From contig NZ_JAFFPZ010000018.1 in NCBI RefSeq assembly GCF_016918505.1, positions 1 to 64,000 of the forward strand: a DNA stretch of 64,000 nucleotides, read 5' to 3'. Positions 19,334-28,038 of this stretch are shown here, in pieces. This DNA comes from Desulforhopalus vacuolatus. Lineage in GTDB: Bacteria; Desulfobacterota; Desulfobulbia; Desulfobulbales; Desulfocapsaceae. A program made the translations under genes and the position numbers. Every line of letters starts with the position of its first letter. Position 1 is the stretch's first letter. The notes under the pieces were generated by a model. The model did no database searches. It saw only the letters and a program-made list of their open reading frames with translations, and had not been told where the DNA came from.

Positions 19334-19509
19334 GACTGCATGAAGACAAACGTCTTTTTCGACAGGCAGTAACTGCAACGTCAGAGATGTTGAGTATTCC
19401 AGAGATATTTATCGAGAAGGATTACTGGGTGACATCTGCATTACATGCTGTCTTCCATGATTCTATTGGGGAGCAAAGCTGGATGAGTACAATAAGTGCA
19501 ACACCGTAA
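19330..19509 (+). pseudogene. AbiEii-type toxin, truncated after ~48 residues
   Basis: The frame begins MRLHEDKRLFRQAVTATSEM and continues SIPEIFIEKDYWVTSALHAVF, the characteristic N-terminus of AbiEii/AbiGii nucleotidyltransferases. After GEQ it diverges and stops at TAA within 10 codons. The conserved GGTALxK nucleotide-binding motif and the rest of the roughly 280-residue protein are absent, so the toxin cannot be active. Confidence 0.75.
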
Positions 19510-19552
19510 TAATCATACTTGACGTATAATTCCAAACTTCAATACCCTCCGG

Positions 19553-19570
19553 GTTAATAATTATCATTAG
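19553..19570. promoter_or_regulatory. Possible Fur-like box
   Basis: The AT-rich near-palindrome GTTAATAATTATCATTAG partly matches the GATAAT hexamer repeats bound by Fur. It lies about 100 bp before a sigma70-like promoter of the TonB receptor gene, where iron control would make sense. The match is incomplete. Confidence 0.25.
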
Positions 19571-19655
19571 CTGAACTTAATTTTTCCACGTGTCTTTCAG
19601 GGACGATAAAAAACACTGATGGTGACACACCGGCGGTTGTTTCCTGTAAACTCTC

Positions 19656-19685
19656 TTGACAACAACTCTGTAGTCATTTTATCCT
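19656..19685 (+). promoter_or_regulatory. Sigma70-type promoter for the TonB receptor operon
   Basis: TTGACA at 19656-19661 and TATCCT at 19680-19685 are 18 bp apart, about 90 bp before the receptor start. It is the only good -35/-10 pair in this gap. Confidence 0.5.
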
Positions 19686-19774
19686 GTTTTTCAATTAAAA
19701 TTTAATCTTCACCTGAGAGAAGGCCACAGCAGAATGATTGTCCATTATGGAATTTACGAACGGGGGAAGTGTTG

Positions 19775-21808
19775 ATGTACAAATTGGACTTCAATACATG
19801 CCTTGCATCTAAGAGTTTAATCAAACTCCTGCATGTTTTAGTGGGTGTGCTTTTTGTTTTCAACCCGTTACCTCTTTTTGCTGAACAATTGGACTTGACC
19901 GGGTTGAGTCTGGAAGATCTGATGGGCGTTAAGGTAACTTCGGTCAGTAAAAAAGAGCAATCCCTTTCAGACAGTGCTGCAGCCATTTTTGTTATTACGA
20001 ACGAAGATTTAAAGCATTCCGGGGTTACCAACATACCCGATGCCCTGCGCATGGTACCAGGATTGACTGTGGCCCGTATCGATTCAAATAAATGGGCGGT
20101 TAACAGCCGTGGTACCGCCAGCCGTTTTGGAGATAAACTCCTGGTACTTATTGACGGGCGCAGTGTTTATACGTCGTCTTTTTCCGGTGTTTACTGGGAA
20201 GTGCAAAACGTGATGCTGGAAGATGTGGAGCGCATTGAGGTCATCCGGGGACCCGGTGCCACCCTCTGGGGTGCCAATGCGGTCAACGGTGTCATCAATA
20301 TCATAACCAAACATGCCGAGGATACCCTGGGCGGTCTGGCAAGTGTGGGTGGCGGTATTAATGAACCGGCCTTTGCCAGTACCCGGTATGGTACTTCTCT
20401 GGGAGAGAATACCTGGGGACGCATATACGCCAAAGGATTTAAAGAAGATGAATTCAAAATTTCCAGGGGGGATGATGCCGGTGACGACTGGGATATGCGC
20501 CAGGGAGGATTTCGCTGGGAGTCAAATTTAAACGCCAATGACAGCGTTAACCTCCAGGGTGATATCTACCAGGGGGATATCAACCAGCAGATAATTCTCC
20601 CTTCTGTGGCAGCTCCCTACCGTATATACGTTGATGACGATACCGAGGTGTCGGGGGGCAATCTGGTGGCGAGCTGGCAGTCCATCTTATCTTCTACCTC
20701 GGGATTTACGCTGCAAGCCTATTACGACTGGACAGAAAGAGAAGAAGCCTTTGTCCATGAACGACGAAACAGCTTTGATCTTGATTTCCAGCATCGATTT
20801 TCACCAGGCAACCGCCATGACCTTGTCTGGGGCATCCGATATCGTCATACCGACGATGATTTTGTCAATAATCCAGTTTTTTCAATAATACCTGAAAGCC
20901 AGGGAGACGACCTTTACAGTGCTTTTATCCAGGATGAAATCTCGCTGGTGCAAGATTACTTGCGGCTGACCCTCGGGTCAAAATTTGAACATAATGATTA
21001 CACCGGCTATGAGGTGCAGCCAGGCCTCCGGCTGCTCTGGAAACCGTGTCCGTACCATCGGTTGTGGACATCAGTGTCCCGTGCGGTGAGAACCCCGTCT
21101 CGGGGGGAGAGTGATGGAATTGTTCTCAATAAAGTTATTCCGCCTTCAAGTGCCTCATCTGGTTTGCCTGTCGTCATCAATACTGTGGGAACGTCTGAAT
21201 ACGCATCGGAAAAACTGACCGCCTATGAACTGGGTTATCGTTTTGTGCCGAATCAAGCCTTTTCCCTCGATGTTACAACTTTTTACAACAATTATGACAA
21301 GGCTCGGACCGTTGAGGCAGGAGATTATGTAAATCGAGGAACATACATCGAGAAAAACCTTTATTTTAACAACAATTTTTCAGCCCATTCCTACGGTGCA
21401 GAGGTGTCAGGAACCTGGCAGGCCGCCTGGTGGTTGAAGCTGGATCTGGCCTGCAGTTACCTTGTCAGTGATATGGAAGATGGATGGCAGGTGGGCCAGG
21501 AGCCCACATATCAGGCATCCTTGCGTTCGGCCTTTACCCCTCGGGAAGATCTGGATGTGGATATCTGGTTTCGGTATGTCGATAATACAAGCGCCTTATC
21601 TACCGCTGCAGCTGATAATCTGTTTGAGATCGATGATTACTTCACTCTTGATATTTGCCTGGCCTGGCGTCCCAATGACAAGTGGGAGCTGTCCCTGGTC
21701 GGACAGAATTTACTGGAAAGCAGACATCTGGAGTTTGTGCAGGAAAGTTTTACCCTGCCCACTGAGGTTGAACGGGGTGTTTACGGAAAAATAACCTTCC
21801 AGTTCTAG
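19775..21808 (+). CDS. TonB-dependent outer-membrane receptor
   Basis: A 677-residue receptor with a hydrophobic signal sequence ending near LPLFAEQ. The plug domain runs from about 40 to 155 (SVSKKEQSLSDSAAAIFVITNEDL, then VLIDGRSVY and VIRGPGATLWGANAVNGVINIIT). A beta-barrel follows, ending in a terminal Phe (YGKITFQF), as in proteins inserted by the BAM complex. ATG 19775 has GGGGGAAG 6 bp upstream, better than the earlier GTG. It is first in a four-gene run with YfiR, a hybrid kinase and a GGDEF-EAL protein. It stops at TAG, in frame with the YfiR start 9 bp later. The transported ligand cannot be read from sequence. Confidence 0.92.
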   Translation: MYKLDFNTCLASKSLIKLLHVLVGVLFVFNPLPLFAEQLDLTGLSLEDLMGVKVTSVSKKEQSLSDSAAAIFVITNEDLKHSGVTNIPDALRMVPGLTVARIDSNKWAVNSRGTASRFGDKLLVLIDGRSVYTSSFSGVYWEVQNVMLEDVERIEVIRGPGATLWGANAVNGVINIITKHAEDTLGGLASVGGGINEPAFASTRYGTSLGENTWGRIYAKGFKEDEFKISRGDDAGDDWDMRQGGFRWESNLNANDSVNLQGDIYQGDINQQIILPSVAAPYRIYVDDDTEVSGGNLVASWQSILSSTSGFTLQAYYDWTEREEAFVHERRNSFDLDFQHRFSPGNRHDLVWGIRYRHTDDDFVNNPVFSIIPESQGDDLYSAFIQDEISLVQDYLRLTLGSKFEHNDYTGYEVQPGLRLLWKPCPYHRLWTSVSRAVRTPSRGESDGIVLNKVIPPSSASSGLPVVINTVGTSEYASEKLTAYELGYRFVPNQAFSLDVTTFYNNYDKARTVEAGDYVNRGTYIEKNLYFNNNFSAHSYGAEVSGTWQAAWWLKLDLACSYLVSDMEDGWQVGQEPTYQASLRSAFTPREDLDVDIWFRYVDNTSALSTAAADNLFEIDDYFTLDICLAWRPNDKWELSLVGQNLLESRHLEFVQESFTLPTEVERGVYGKITFQF

Positions 21809-21817
21809 GAAACTTTG

Positions 21818-22390
21818 ATGAAAAAAGACAAAGAACTGGTCAAACGCTTGAAGCGGGTCTACGGTCTTGCTGTTTTGTTGATGCTTCTCTCGATTTCTGC
21901 AATTGCCAATGCGGTGAGTCCAGGTATGGATGAGTATGCGGTAAAAGCTGCATTTGTGCTCAACTTTGCCAGATATACCCAGTGGCCGGAAGAATCCTTT
22001 GCCAGTCCGGCCGAGCCTTTCACACTCTGCGTTTTGGGCAATAAGACCATTAAATCTGCTTTCCAGGAACTTAACGGTAAAAAGATCAATGACCGAACAC
22101 TTGATGTGCATTTTATGCATAAGAGCAAAGATGTCGGGCAGTGTGATATGATGTTTATCGGTAAAGGGGTTGATCCTGTCCTCCTCCTTGACATACTTGC
22201 AGCCGTAAAGGATAAACCCGTGTTAACGATCGGTGAAACAAAGGCGTTTATCAATGATGGGGGGATTATTAATTTTTTCAGCAGAACAGGACGATTGCAT
22301 TTTGAAATCAACGTGATCATTGCCCGAAAAAATCATTTAAAACTGAGTTCTCGCCTTTTAAAACTGGCTATTCTTGTGGGTGAGAAATGA
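21818..22390 (+). CDS. YfiR-family (DUF4154) periplasmic protein
   Basis: A 190-residue protein with a basic start, hydrophobic signal segment ([16 protein letters not shown]) and the YfiR/DUF4154 fold ([21 protein letters not shown]...FTLCVLGN...[22 protein letters not shown]...[25 protein letters not shown]). In Pseudomonas YfiR is a periplasmic repressor of a diguanylate cyclase. Here the partner is probably the hybrid kinase that begins 4 bp before its stop (ATGA overlap). The TTG-ATG start pair leaves ATG 21818 as the likely start. Confidence 0.9.
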   Translation: MKKDKELVKRLKRVYGLAVLLMLLSISAIANAVSPGMDEYAVKAAFVLNFARYTQWPEESFASPAEPFTLCVLGNKTIKSAFQELNGKKINDRTLDVHFMHKSKDVGQCDMMFIGKGVDPVLLLDILAAVKDKPVLTIGETKAFINDGGIINFFSRTGRLHFEINVIIARKNHLKLSSRLLKLAILVGEK

Positions 22391-25290
22391 GCAGGGATCC
22401 AATGAAGTGGCGGTGGGTGAATCTCTCCATTCGAACCAAGCTGTTTCTTCTTCTCAGCCTGACGGCGGGAGTTACCCTGTTGCTGGTATCAACCGGGCTG
22501 ATGATCAACGAAAAATGGAATGCCCAGAAAAATCTTGTGGGTGAGCTGTGTTCCATCGCCGATGTGGTGGCCCTGAACAGTGCGGCAGCCATGGCTTTTA
22601 ATGATGAGCAGGCTGCGGCGGAAACCTTGCATTCACTGGCGGCAAAACCTGAAATTGCAGCGGCTATTCTGTATGATAAAAACGGTGACACCTACAGTAA
22701 ATATAACCAGAAGGGTGTTGATGCAGATCTTTTGATTGCCGATTTCCACGCCGCGTATCCTGCCCGAGAGAATATTTCCAGGCAATTACAGGAAGAAGGC
22801 TTCGTATCTTACCTGTTCAAGGGATACATACATATTCTCCGACCGGTTTTTGCACAAAATATATTGGTTGGCTCGATTCATCTGGTCGATGATATGCGGC
22901 AGGTTCGCAACCGGCTTCATGCCTATTATATCGTTGTTGCTTTCATCGTGGTCATTACGCTGATGGTCGTGCTTCTTTTATCTACGAGGAGTCAGAAAAT
23001 TTTTACACGACCCCTGCTTGAATTAATGCAATCCATAAAAAAGGTGACACTAAAAAGAAATTATGATGTGCGGGTAAAAAAACAGGGCAAAGATGAGTTC
23101 GGAATATTGATTGACTGTTTCAATGATATGATCGGTGAGATCCATGCCCGGGATGAAGACCTGAAAATGTACAGTGCTGATTTGGAAAAACGGGTTGAAT
23201 TACGCACGGCAGATCTTTCCATGGCAAAAAATGAGCTGGAAGCTATGGTTGTCACCCTGGAAAAGGCCAGAAAAACTGCCGAAGAAGCCAACCGTGCAAA
23301 ATCCCAGTTTCTGGCAAACATGAGCCATGAAATCCGTACACCGATGAACGGTGTCCTGGGAATGGCGGAATTGCTGATGGAAACAACTCTCACCGAGGAG
23401 CAACACCGGTTTTCTAAAGCCATTCAGAGTTCGGGTTGTTCTCTCCTGGCAATCATCAATGATATTCTTGATTTTTCGAAAATCGAGGCGAGCAAGCTTG
23501 AACTTGAAAACATAAATTTTAATCTGCAAATACTCCTTGATGATGTGATGCAGATGCTGGCCTCCCGTGTCCATGCAAAACGGCTTGAACTGGCTGTTCT
23601 TATTCCACAGGAAACCTGCATTTTCTTGAACGGAGATCCGACCCGCTTCCGGCAGGTTCTTACCAACCTTGTCGGCAATGCAATTAAATTTACAAAGCAG
23701 GGCGAGGTCGTTGTTCAGGTCGCCACGACCGTTTCTAATCAGAATCGAGTGAAGCTGCATGTCTCGATCCGGGACACAGGGATCGGCATCTGTCAGCAGG
23801 ACCTTCAACGGCTTTTCAGTCCCTTTTCCCAGGCAGATGGGTCGACGACCCGTAAGTATGGGGGGACCGGTCTCGGGCTGGTCATTTCCAAGGAAATTGT
23901 TGCGTTAATGGGCGGGGAACTGCGCTGTGAAAGTGAGCCTGGGAAAGGGTCTACCTTTTCCTTTACGGTGGATTTTGCAGCCAGTCCGGAAGCGGAAAGA
24001 AAAAAATACCGACTTAACACCGCCAGATTAAAAGGGTTTCGGGTTCTTGTTATTGATGATAATCTGACAACCCGGGAAATTCTCAAACGCCAAACCATCT
24101 CATGGGGAATGGCACATAAGAGCAGCAATTGCGGTGCTAAAGGGGTAGAGGAACTGCGTTTGGCCCGGCAAAAAGGAGAACCCTTTGATCTGGTACTTCT
24201 TGACAAGGATATGCCGGGTATGGGTGGGATGGAGGTGGCTCAGAAGATAAAGGCGGATCCGGCAATTGCCGACACCCGGTTGATCATGCTGACATCGGCG
24301 GGGACGGGCAATGATGCTGCCAAAGCGAAAAAAAATGGTATCTCAGCGTCTCTGAGCAAACCGGTTCCGCAATCAGAGTTGTACGCTGCAGTGATCAGGG
24401 TTCTTGGTGATCATCCTAAAAAGATATCTGACGAGATGAGCAATTCGACCGGGATTGATCAAGATACGCAGGTTTTTGATATTCATGTCCTTATTGCGGA
24501 AGATAATCTGATAAATCAAAATGTTACAGCTGCCATGCTCAGAATTTTTGGGTGCAGGGTAGATATTGTTTCAAACGGCAGTGAAGCAGTTGAAGCCGTA
24601 TCAAAGACACCCTATGATCTTGTTTTTATGGATTGTCAAATGCCTGTGCTGGACGGTTACCAGGCCACGGCAGCTATTCGGAAATTTGAAAAAGAAAATG
24701 GTGTGGAGAAAAATATTCCAATTATCGCATTAACCGCAAATGCCCTTAAAGGGGACAGAAAAAAATGTTTGACAGCCGGGATGGATGATTACCTGAGCAA
24801 ACCTTTTTTAAAAAGTCAGATTCTGGCTCTCCTTAAAGTCTGGTCTCCGGCAGGAGGAGATGGCGACAATGTTGCTGGTTCTAAAGATTTCCCGGGAATG
24901 AAATTGGCCAGTGAACAGGGAAGTGGTTCAGATTCTATTGACCGAAGCATGCTTCTTGCGATTCAGAATCTACAAATTGAAGGAGAGTCCAGTATCTTTG
25001 ATAAAGTTATTAAAGTTTACCTGGAAAGTTCAACGGTTTTGATATCACAACTGCGAAAATCACTGGATGCAAAGGATATTGAAGTGTTGCAAAGAAATGC
25101 CCACAGCCTTAAATCAAGCAGTGCCAATGTCGGTGCGGCAAAATTATCTGAAATGGGTAAATCGCTTGAAGAAAAGTGCAGATTTAACCACCTTGAAGAT
25201 GCTTCTGAGATGATCACATTAATTGAAAATGAGTTTGTTAAGGTTAACGAATGTTTAAAAATGGAGTTATTTTTACATGATTTGCAATAG
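22387..25290 (+). CDS. Membrane hybrid histidine kinase (HAMP-HK-REC-REC-Hpt)
   Basis: A 967-residue phosphorelay kinase. Membrane helices at about 18-36 and 180-200 enclose a periplasmic CHASE8-like domain ([24 protein letters not shown]). HAMP spans about 200-255, with a coiled coil to 300. HisKA has His314 ([11 protein letters not shown]); the ATPase domain is at about 415-530 ([17 protein letters not shown]). Two receivers follow at about 555-670 (LLDKDMPGM) and 700-820 ([13 protein letters not shown]), then an Hpt domain with His906 ([14 protein letters not shown]). Its layout resembles BarA-type kinases. The gene overlaps YfiR by 4 bp and the GGDEF-EAL gene by 14 bp, and terminates at TAG. 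Confidence 0.92.
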   Translation: MSRDPMKWRWVNLSIRTKLFLLLSLTAGVTLLLVSTGLMINEKWNAQKNLVGELCSIADVVALNSAAAMAFNDEQAAAETLHSLAAKPEIAAAILYDKNGDTYSKYNQKGVDADLLIADFHAAYPARENISRQLQEEGFVSYLFKGYIHILRPVFAQNILVGSIHLVDDMRQVRNRLHAYYIVVAFIVVITLMVVLLLSTRSQKIFTRPLLELMQSIKKVTLKRNYDVRVKKQGKDEFGILIDCFNDMIGEIHARDEDLKMYSADLEKRVELRTADLSMAKNELEAMVVTLEKARKTAEEANRAKSQFLANMSHEIRTPMNGVLGMAELLMETTLTEEQHRFSKAIQSSGCSLLAIINDILDFSKIEASKLELENINFNLQILLDDVMQMLASRVHAKRLELAVLIPQETCIFLNGDPTRFRQVLTNLVGNAIKFTKQGEVVVQVATTVSNQNRVKLHVSIRDTGIGICQQDLQRLFSPFSQADGSTTRKYGGTGLGLVISKEIVALMGGELRCESEPGKGSTFSFTVDFAASPEAERKKYRLNTARLKGFRVLVIDDNLTTREILKRQTISWGMAHKSSNCGAKGVEELRLARQKGEPFDLVLLDKDMPGMGGMEVAQKIKADPAIADTRLIMLTSAGTGNDAAKAKKNGISASLSKPVPQSELYAAVIRVLGDHPKKISDEMSNSTGIDQDTQVFDIHVLIAEDNLINQNVTAAMLRIFGCRVDIVSNGSEAVEAVSKTPYDLVFMDCQMPVLDGYQATAAIRKFEKENGVEKNIPIIALTANALKGDRKKCLTAGMDDYLSKPFLKSQILALLKVWSPAGGDGDNVAGSKDFPGMKLASEQGSGSDSIDRSMLLAIQNLQIEGESSIFDKVIKVYLESSTVLISQLRKSLDAKDIEVLQRNAHSLKSSSANVGAAKLSEMGKSLEEKCRFNHLEDASEMITLIENEFVKVNECLKMELFLHDLQ

Positions 25291-27403
25291 CCATACTTCG
25301 AAAAATCCCCTGGCCCTGGTTGTGGACGATGATTTTTCTTTACGTTTAACCATGGGGGCAGCACTTGCCAAAGTCAACTTTGATGTCATTGAGGCGGAAA
25401 ACGGTTGCATCGCTCTCTCTCTTTTTAAATCCAAAAAACCGGATCTTATTTTGCTGGATGTCGTTATGCCGGAGATGGACGGCTTTGAAGTATGTACAGC
25501 CATTCGCGAGCTCCCCGGAGGAAAATATCCTCAGATTCTCATCGTTACTGGAATGGATGATATCGAATCAACCGTCCGGGCGTTTGAAGTCGGGGCAAAT
25601 GATTTTATTACAAAACCGATCAACTGGATAATGCTGGGCTACCGCGCAAAATATATGCTCAGGGCCGGTCAGGCCTTTCGGGAATTGTATTTAAGCGAGA
25701 ATCGATTGCTTAAGACCCAGAAGCTTGCCAAACTGGGTAACTGGCAGATTGATCTGGTAAACAATGCCTTTTGCTGTTCCCCCGAAGCCTGTTCTCTCCT
25801 GGGGTTGAACGCCATGGACAAACCGTTGACCTTTGATGGTTTCTTTGAGTCCATCATTGCCAGCGACCAGGGCATGGTTAAAGAAACTCTCAGCAATGCT
25901 GTAAAAGATAAAGAAGATTTCAGCCTGAATTACCAGATAATAGATTTAAATGGCACGCAAAAGTATATTTTGAATCAAGGGGAAGTTTTTGTCGACGAGA
26001 ATGGCGTTCCCGAAATAATGCTGGGCGTTGTGCAGGATTTATCCCAATTGAAACAGGCAGAAGAAAGAATTCGTTTCCTCGCCTTTTATGACGGATTAAC
26101 CGGTTTAGCGAATCGAATGCTGTTTATGAACCGCCTGGATATGCAAATTGAAAATGCAACCCGCAATGATCAAAAATTTGCCTTGCTTTTTCTTGATATT
26201 GACCAGTTTAAAAGAATAAATGACAATTTCGGACATCATATCGGGGATTTACTGTTAAAGGCAGTGGCAGAGACACTCAAATCGTGTATTCGAAAAACAG
26301 ATACTGCTGCACGACATGACAAGGATGAATCAGGTTTAATGATTGCGAGACTCGGGGGCGATGAATTCACAATTTTGCTTTCCGATATCAAAAATCCTGA
26401 ACATTCGGCCATAATTGCCCAGCGTATTTTTAATGCGATTCCCGCGACCTGGAGTATTGAAGAAAAAGATGTATCAGTGACCGCCAGTATCGGCATCAGT
26501 GTCTTTCCTGACGATGGTTCGACATCTGAAACATTATTGAAAAATGCCAATTCCGCAATGTATTATGCAAAAGACCGGGGAAAGAATACGTATCAATTTT
26601 ATATGGAATCCCTTAACCGGGCAGCTGTAGAGCGGTTTTCCATGGAGAGGGATCTTAAGAAGGCTCTTGTCCGTGACGAATTTGTCCTTTACTACCAGCC
26701 CCAGATTACTTTTGCTGACCGGAAAATTGTTGGGGCAGAAGCCCTTATTCGATGGATGCATCCAGACAAAGGGATGATTCCACCCGATAAATTTATCCCC
26801 CTTGCAGAAGAAACCGGCCTGATAATCGACATTAATAAATGGGTGCTTAAGGAGGCATCCAGGCAGAACGACAAATGGACAAAAGCTGGTTTGAACTCTA
26901 TCCGTGTCGCCATGAACCTTTCCGGATATAAACTTGCCACTCAGGATATTATCCAGGACATCAAAAAAGCGCTGGAAACCGTGAAGTTTGATTCAAAAAA
27001 ACTTGAACTGGAAATTACTGAAAATGTTCTGATGCAGGATGATGATGAGACCATGCAGATATTTCAGCAGATCAGGGATATGAATATCAGCATTGCCCTG
27101 GACGATTTCGGAACCGGTTTTTCTTCATTGAGTTACCTGACCTCTTTCCCCGTGAATACACTCAAAATTGATCGTTCGTTCATAATGGGAAGCATCGTGC
27201 AAAGGGATAATCGTATTATTATCAAGGCCATTATTGCCCTGGGCCACAGTTTGGGCAAAACGATTATAGCTGAGGGAATTGAAACAAAGGAACAATTCGA
27301 CCTGCTGAAACGATATGGATGTGATCAAGCCCAGGGCTATTATTTCAGCCCTCCGGTTCCTGTAAAAGATTTCACAAATTTTTTGGCCAGAGGCTTTTTA
27401 TAA
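25277..27403 (+). CDS. REC-PAS-GGDEF-EAL cyclic-di-GMP response regulator
   Basis: A 708-residue response regulator. The receiver (about 12-125) has DDD-type acidic residues and [15 protein letters not shown] domain follows (about 145-265), then a diguanylate cyclase with an intact signature [12 protein letters not shown] at about 356-367. The phosphodiesterase domain has GAEALIRW (about 487), EITENVL and [14 protein letters not shown]. Both catalytic signatures are complete, so it could make or break c-di-GMP. The overlap with the hybrid kinase suggests that its receiver takes phosphate from the Hpt domain. Together with the TonB receptor and YfiR this looks like an outer-membrane-to-c-di-GMP relay. 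Confidence 0.93.
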   Translation: MICNSHTSKNPLALVVDDDFSLRLTMGAALAKVNFDVIEAENGCIALSLFKSKKPDLILLDVVMPEMDGFEVCTAIRELPGGKYPQILIVTGMDDIESTVRAFEVGANDFITKPINWIMLGYRAKYMLRAGQAFRELYLSENRLLKTQKLAKLGNWQIDLVNNAFCCSPEACSLLGLNAMDKPLTFDGFFESIIASDQGMVKETLSNAVKDKEDFSLNYQIIDLNGTQKYILNQGEVFVDENGVPEIMLGVVQDLSQLKQAEERIRFLAFYDGLTGLANRMLFMNRLDMQIENATRNDQKFALLFLDIDQFKRINDNFGHHIGDLLLKAVAETLKSCIRKTDTAARHDKDESGLMIARLGGDEFTILLSDIKNPEHSAIIAQRIFNAIPATWSIEEKDVSVTASIGISVFPDDGSTSETLLKNANSAMYYAKDRGKNTYQFYMESLNRAAVERFSMERDLKKALVRDEFVLYYQPQITFADRKIVGAEALIRWMHPDKGMIPPDKFIPLAEETGLIIDINKWVLKEASRQNDKWTKAGLNSIRVAMNLSGYKLATQDIIQDIKKALETVKFDSKKLELEITENVLMQDDDETMQIFQQIRDMNISIALDDFGTGFSSLSYLTSFPVNTLKIDRSFIMGSIVQRDNRIIIKAIIALGHSLGKTIIAEGIETKEQFDLLKRYGCDQAQGYYFSPPVPVKDFTNFLARGFL

Positions 27404-27461
27404 CAAGAAACTGGCCGAATCAAAAAAGGAAAGCTGAATGAGTAATCCGTCAGGTAATGAG

Positions 27462-27503
27462 CTCATTTCCATTTTGTATTGGTGGATTCAAAGGCCGGGG
27501 CGG
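27462..27503 (+). repeat. Dispersed repeat R1, copy 1
   Basis: CATTTCCATTTTGTATTGGT followed by GGATTCAAAGGCCGGGGCGGG recurs at 55928-55972 with several substitutions. Confidence 0.65.
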
Positions 27504-27640
27504 GAAAAGGGAGAAAGGAGACGCGAGGCAGGAAAAAGCAAAAGATTTCCGTAGAGACGAGCAATTAGCAGTCTTATACCATAAATTAGTATTAGTGAAA
27601 ATTCGTGTCCATTCGTGGTTACAAACTGTAAAAGCAACCA

Positions 27641-27680
27641 CGGATAAACACGGATAAACAAGGATAAACAAGGATAAACA
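27641..27680 (+). repeat. Tandem 10-bp repeat, four units
   Basis: Four consecutive units of (C/A)GGATAAACA at 27641, 27651, 27661 and 27671, leading directly into repeat R2. Confidence 0.9.
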
Positions 27681-27754
27681 CGAATTATTCTCCATTCGTA
27701 ATCGCCAAAAAAGATGTCCACGTGACCGCATTCTCTGGTCAATACAAAATGTAA
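27673..27754 (+). repeat. Dispersed repeat R2, copy 1
   Basis: About 80 bp starting GGATAAACACGAATTATT and containing TAATCGCCAAAAAAGAT and TCTGGTCA match 54104-54186 at roughly 85%. A shorter match lies near 55850-55880. Confidence 0.85.
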
Positions 27755-28038
27755 ATAGTATTACACCGCCGCTCTATCACACCGCCGGTAATCTCCGTTT
27801 TTTTCTGTTTTGAAGTAAAAACAAGAAATACCAGAGGAAAAAATCATGCTTATTGTTGTATAACGGCGGACGATTTAACGTATTGTCATACGTGAATATG
27901 GTCGCAATTACAGCCATTCAAGTATATGCAGGAAAAGAAAAAATCACAGAGCCGGTGATTACGATGAATACTCTCAAAACCTTTTAGCACACCGCAACAT
28001 GCGGAGAATCATTCCATATTTTTACTAAGAGGATGACC

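Larger units (their letters stand above)
27404..28038. other. Intergenic region rich in dispersed repeats
   Basis: No supported gene in 630 bp. It contains a repeat copy at 27462-27503 (partner 55928-55972), GAAAATTCGTGTCCATTCGT at about 27597 (partner near 16962), a 10-bp tandem array and an 80-bp repeat copy (partner 54104-54186). The 100 bp before 28039 presumably carry the dehydrogenase promoter. Confidence 0.7.

Noticed and set aside
25288-25290. Hybrid kinase amber as a second Pyl site
   Set aside because: The stop follows the Hpt domain at the natural protein end and read-through adds only 13 unrelated residues after the UAG.
27641-27680. Iteron-type replication origin
   Set aside because: Only four 10-bp units and no replication gene, DnaA boxes or AT-rich unwinding region nearby.
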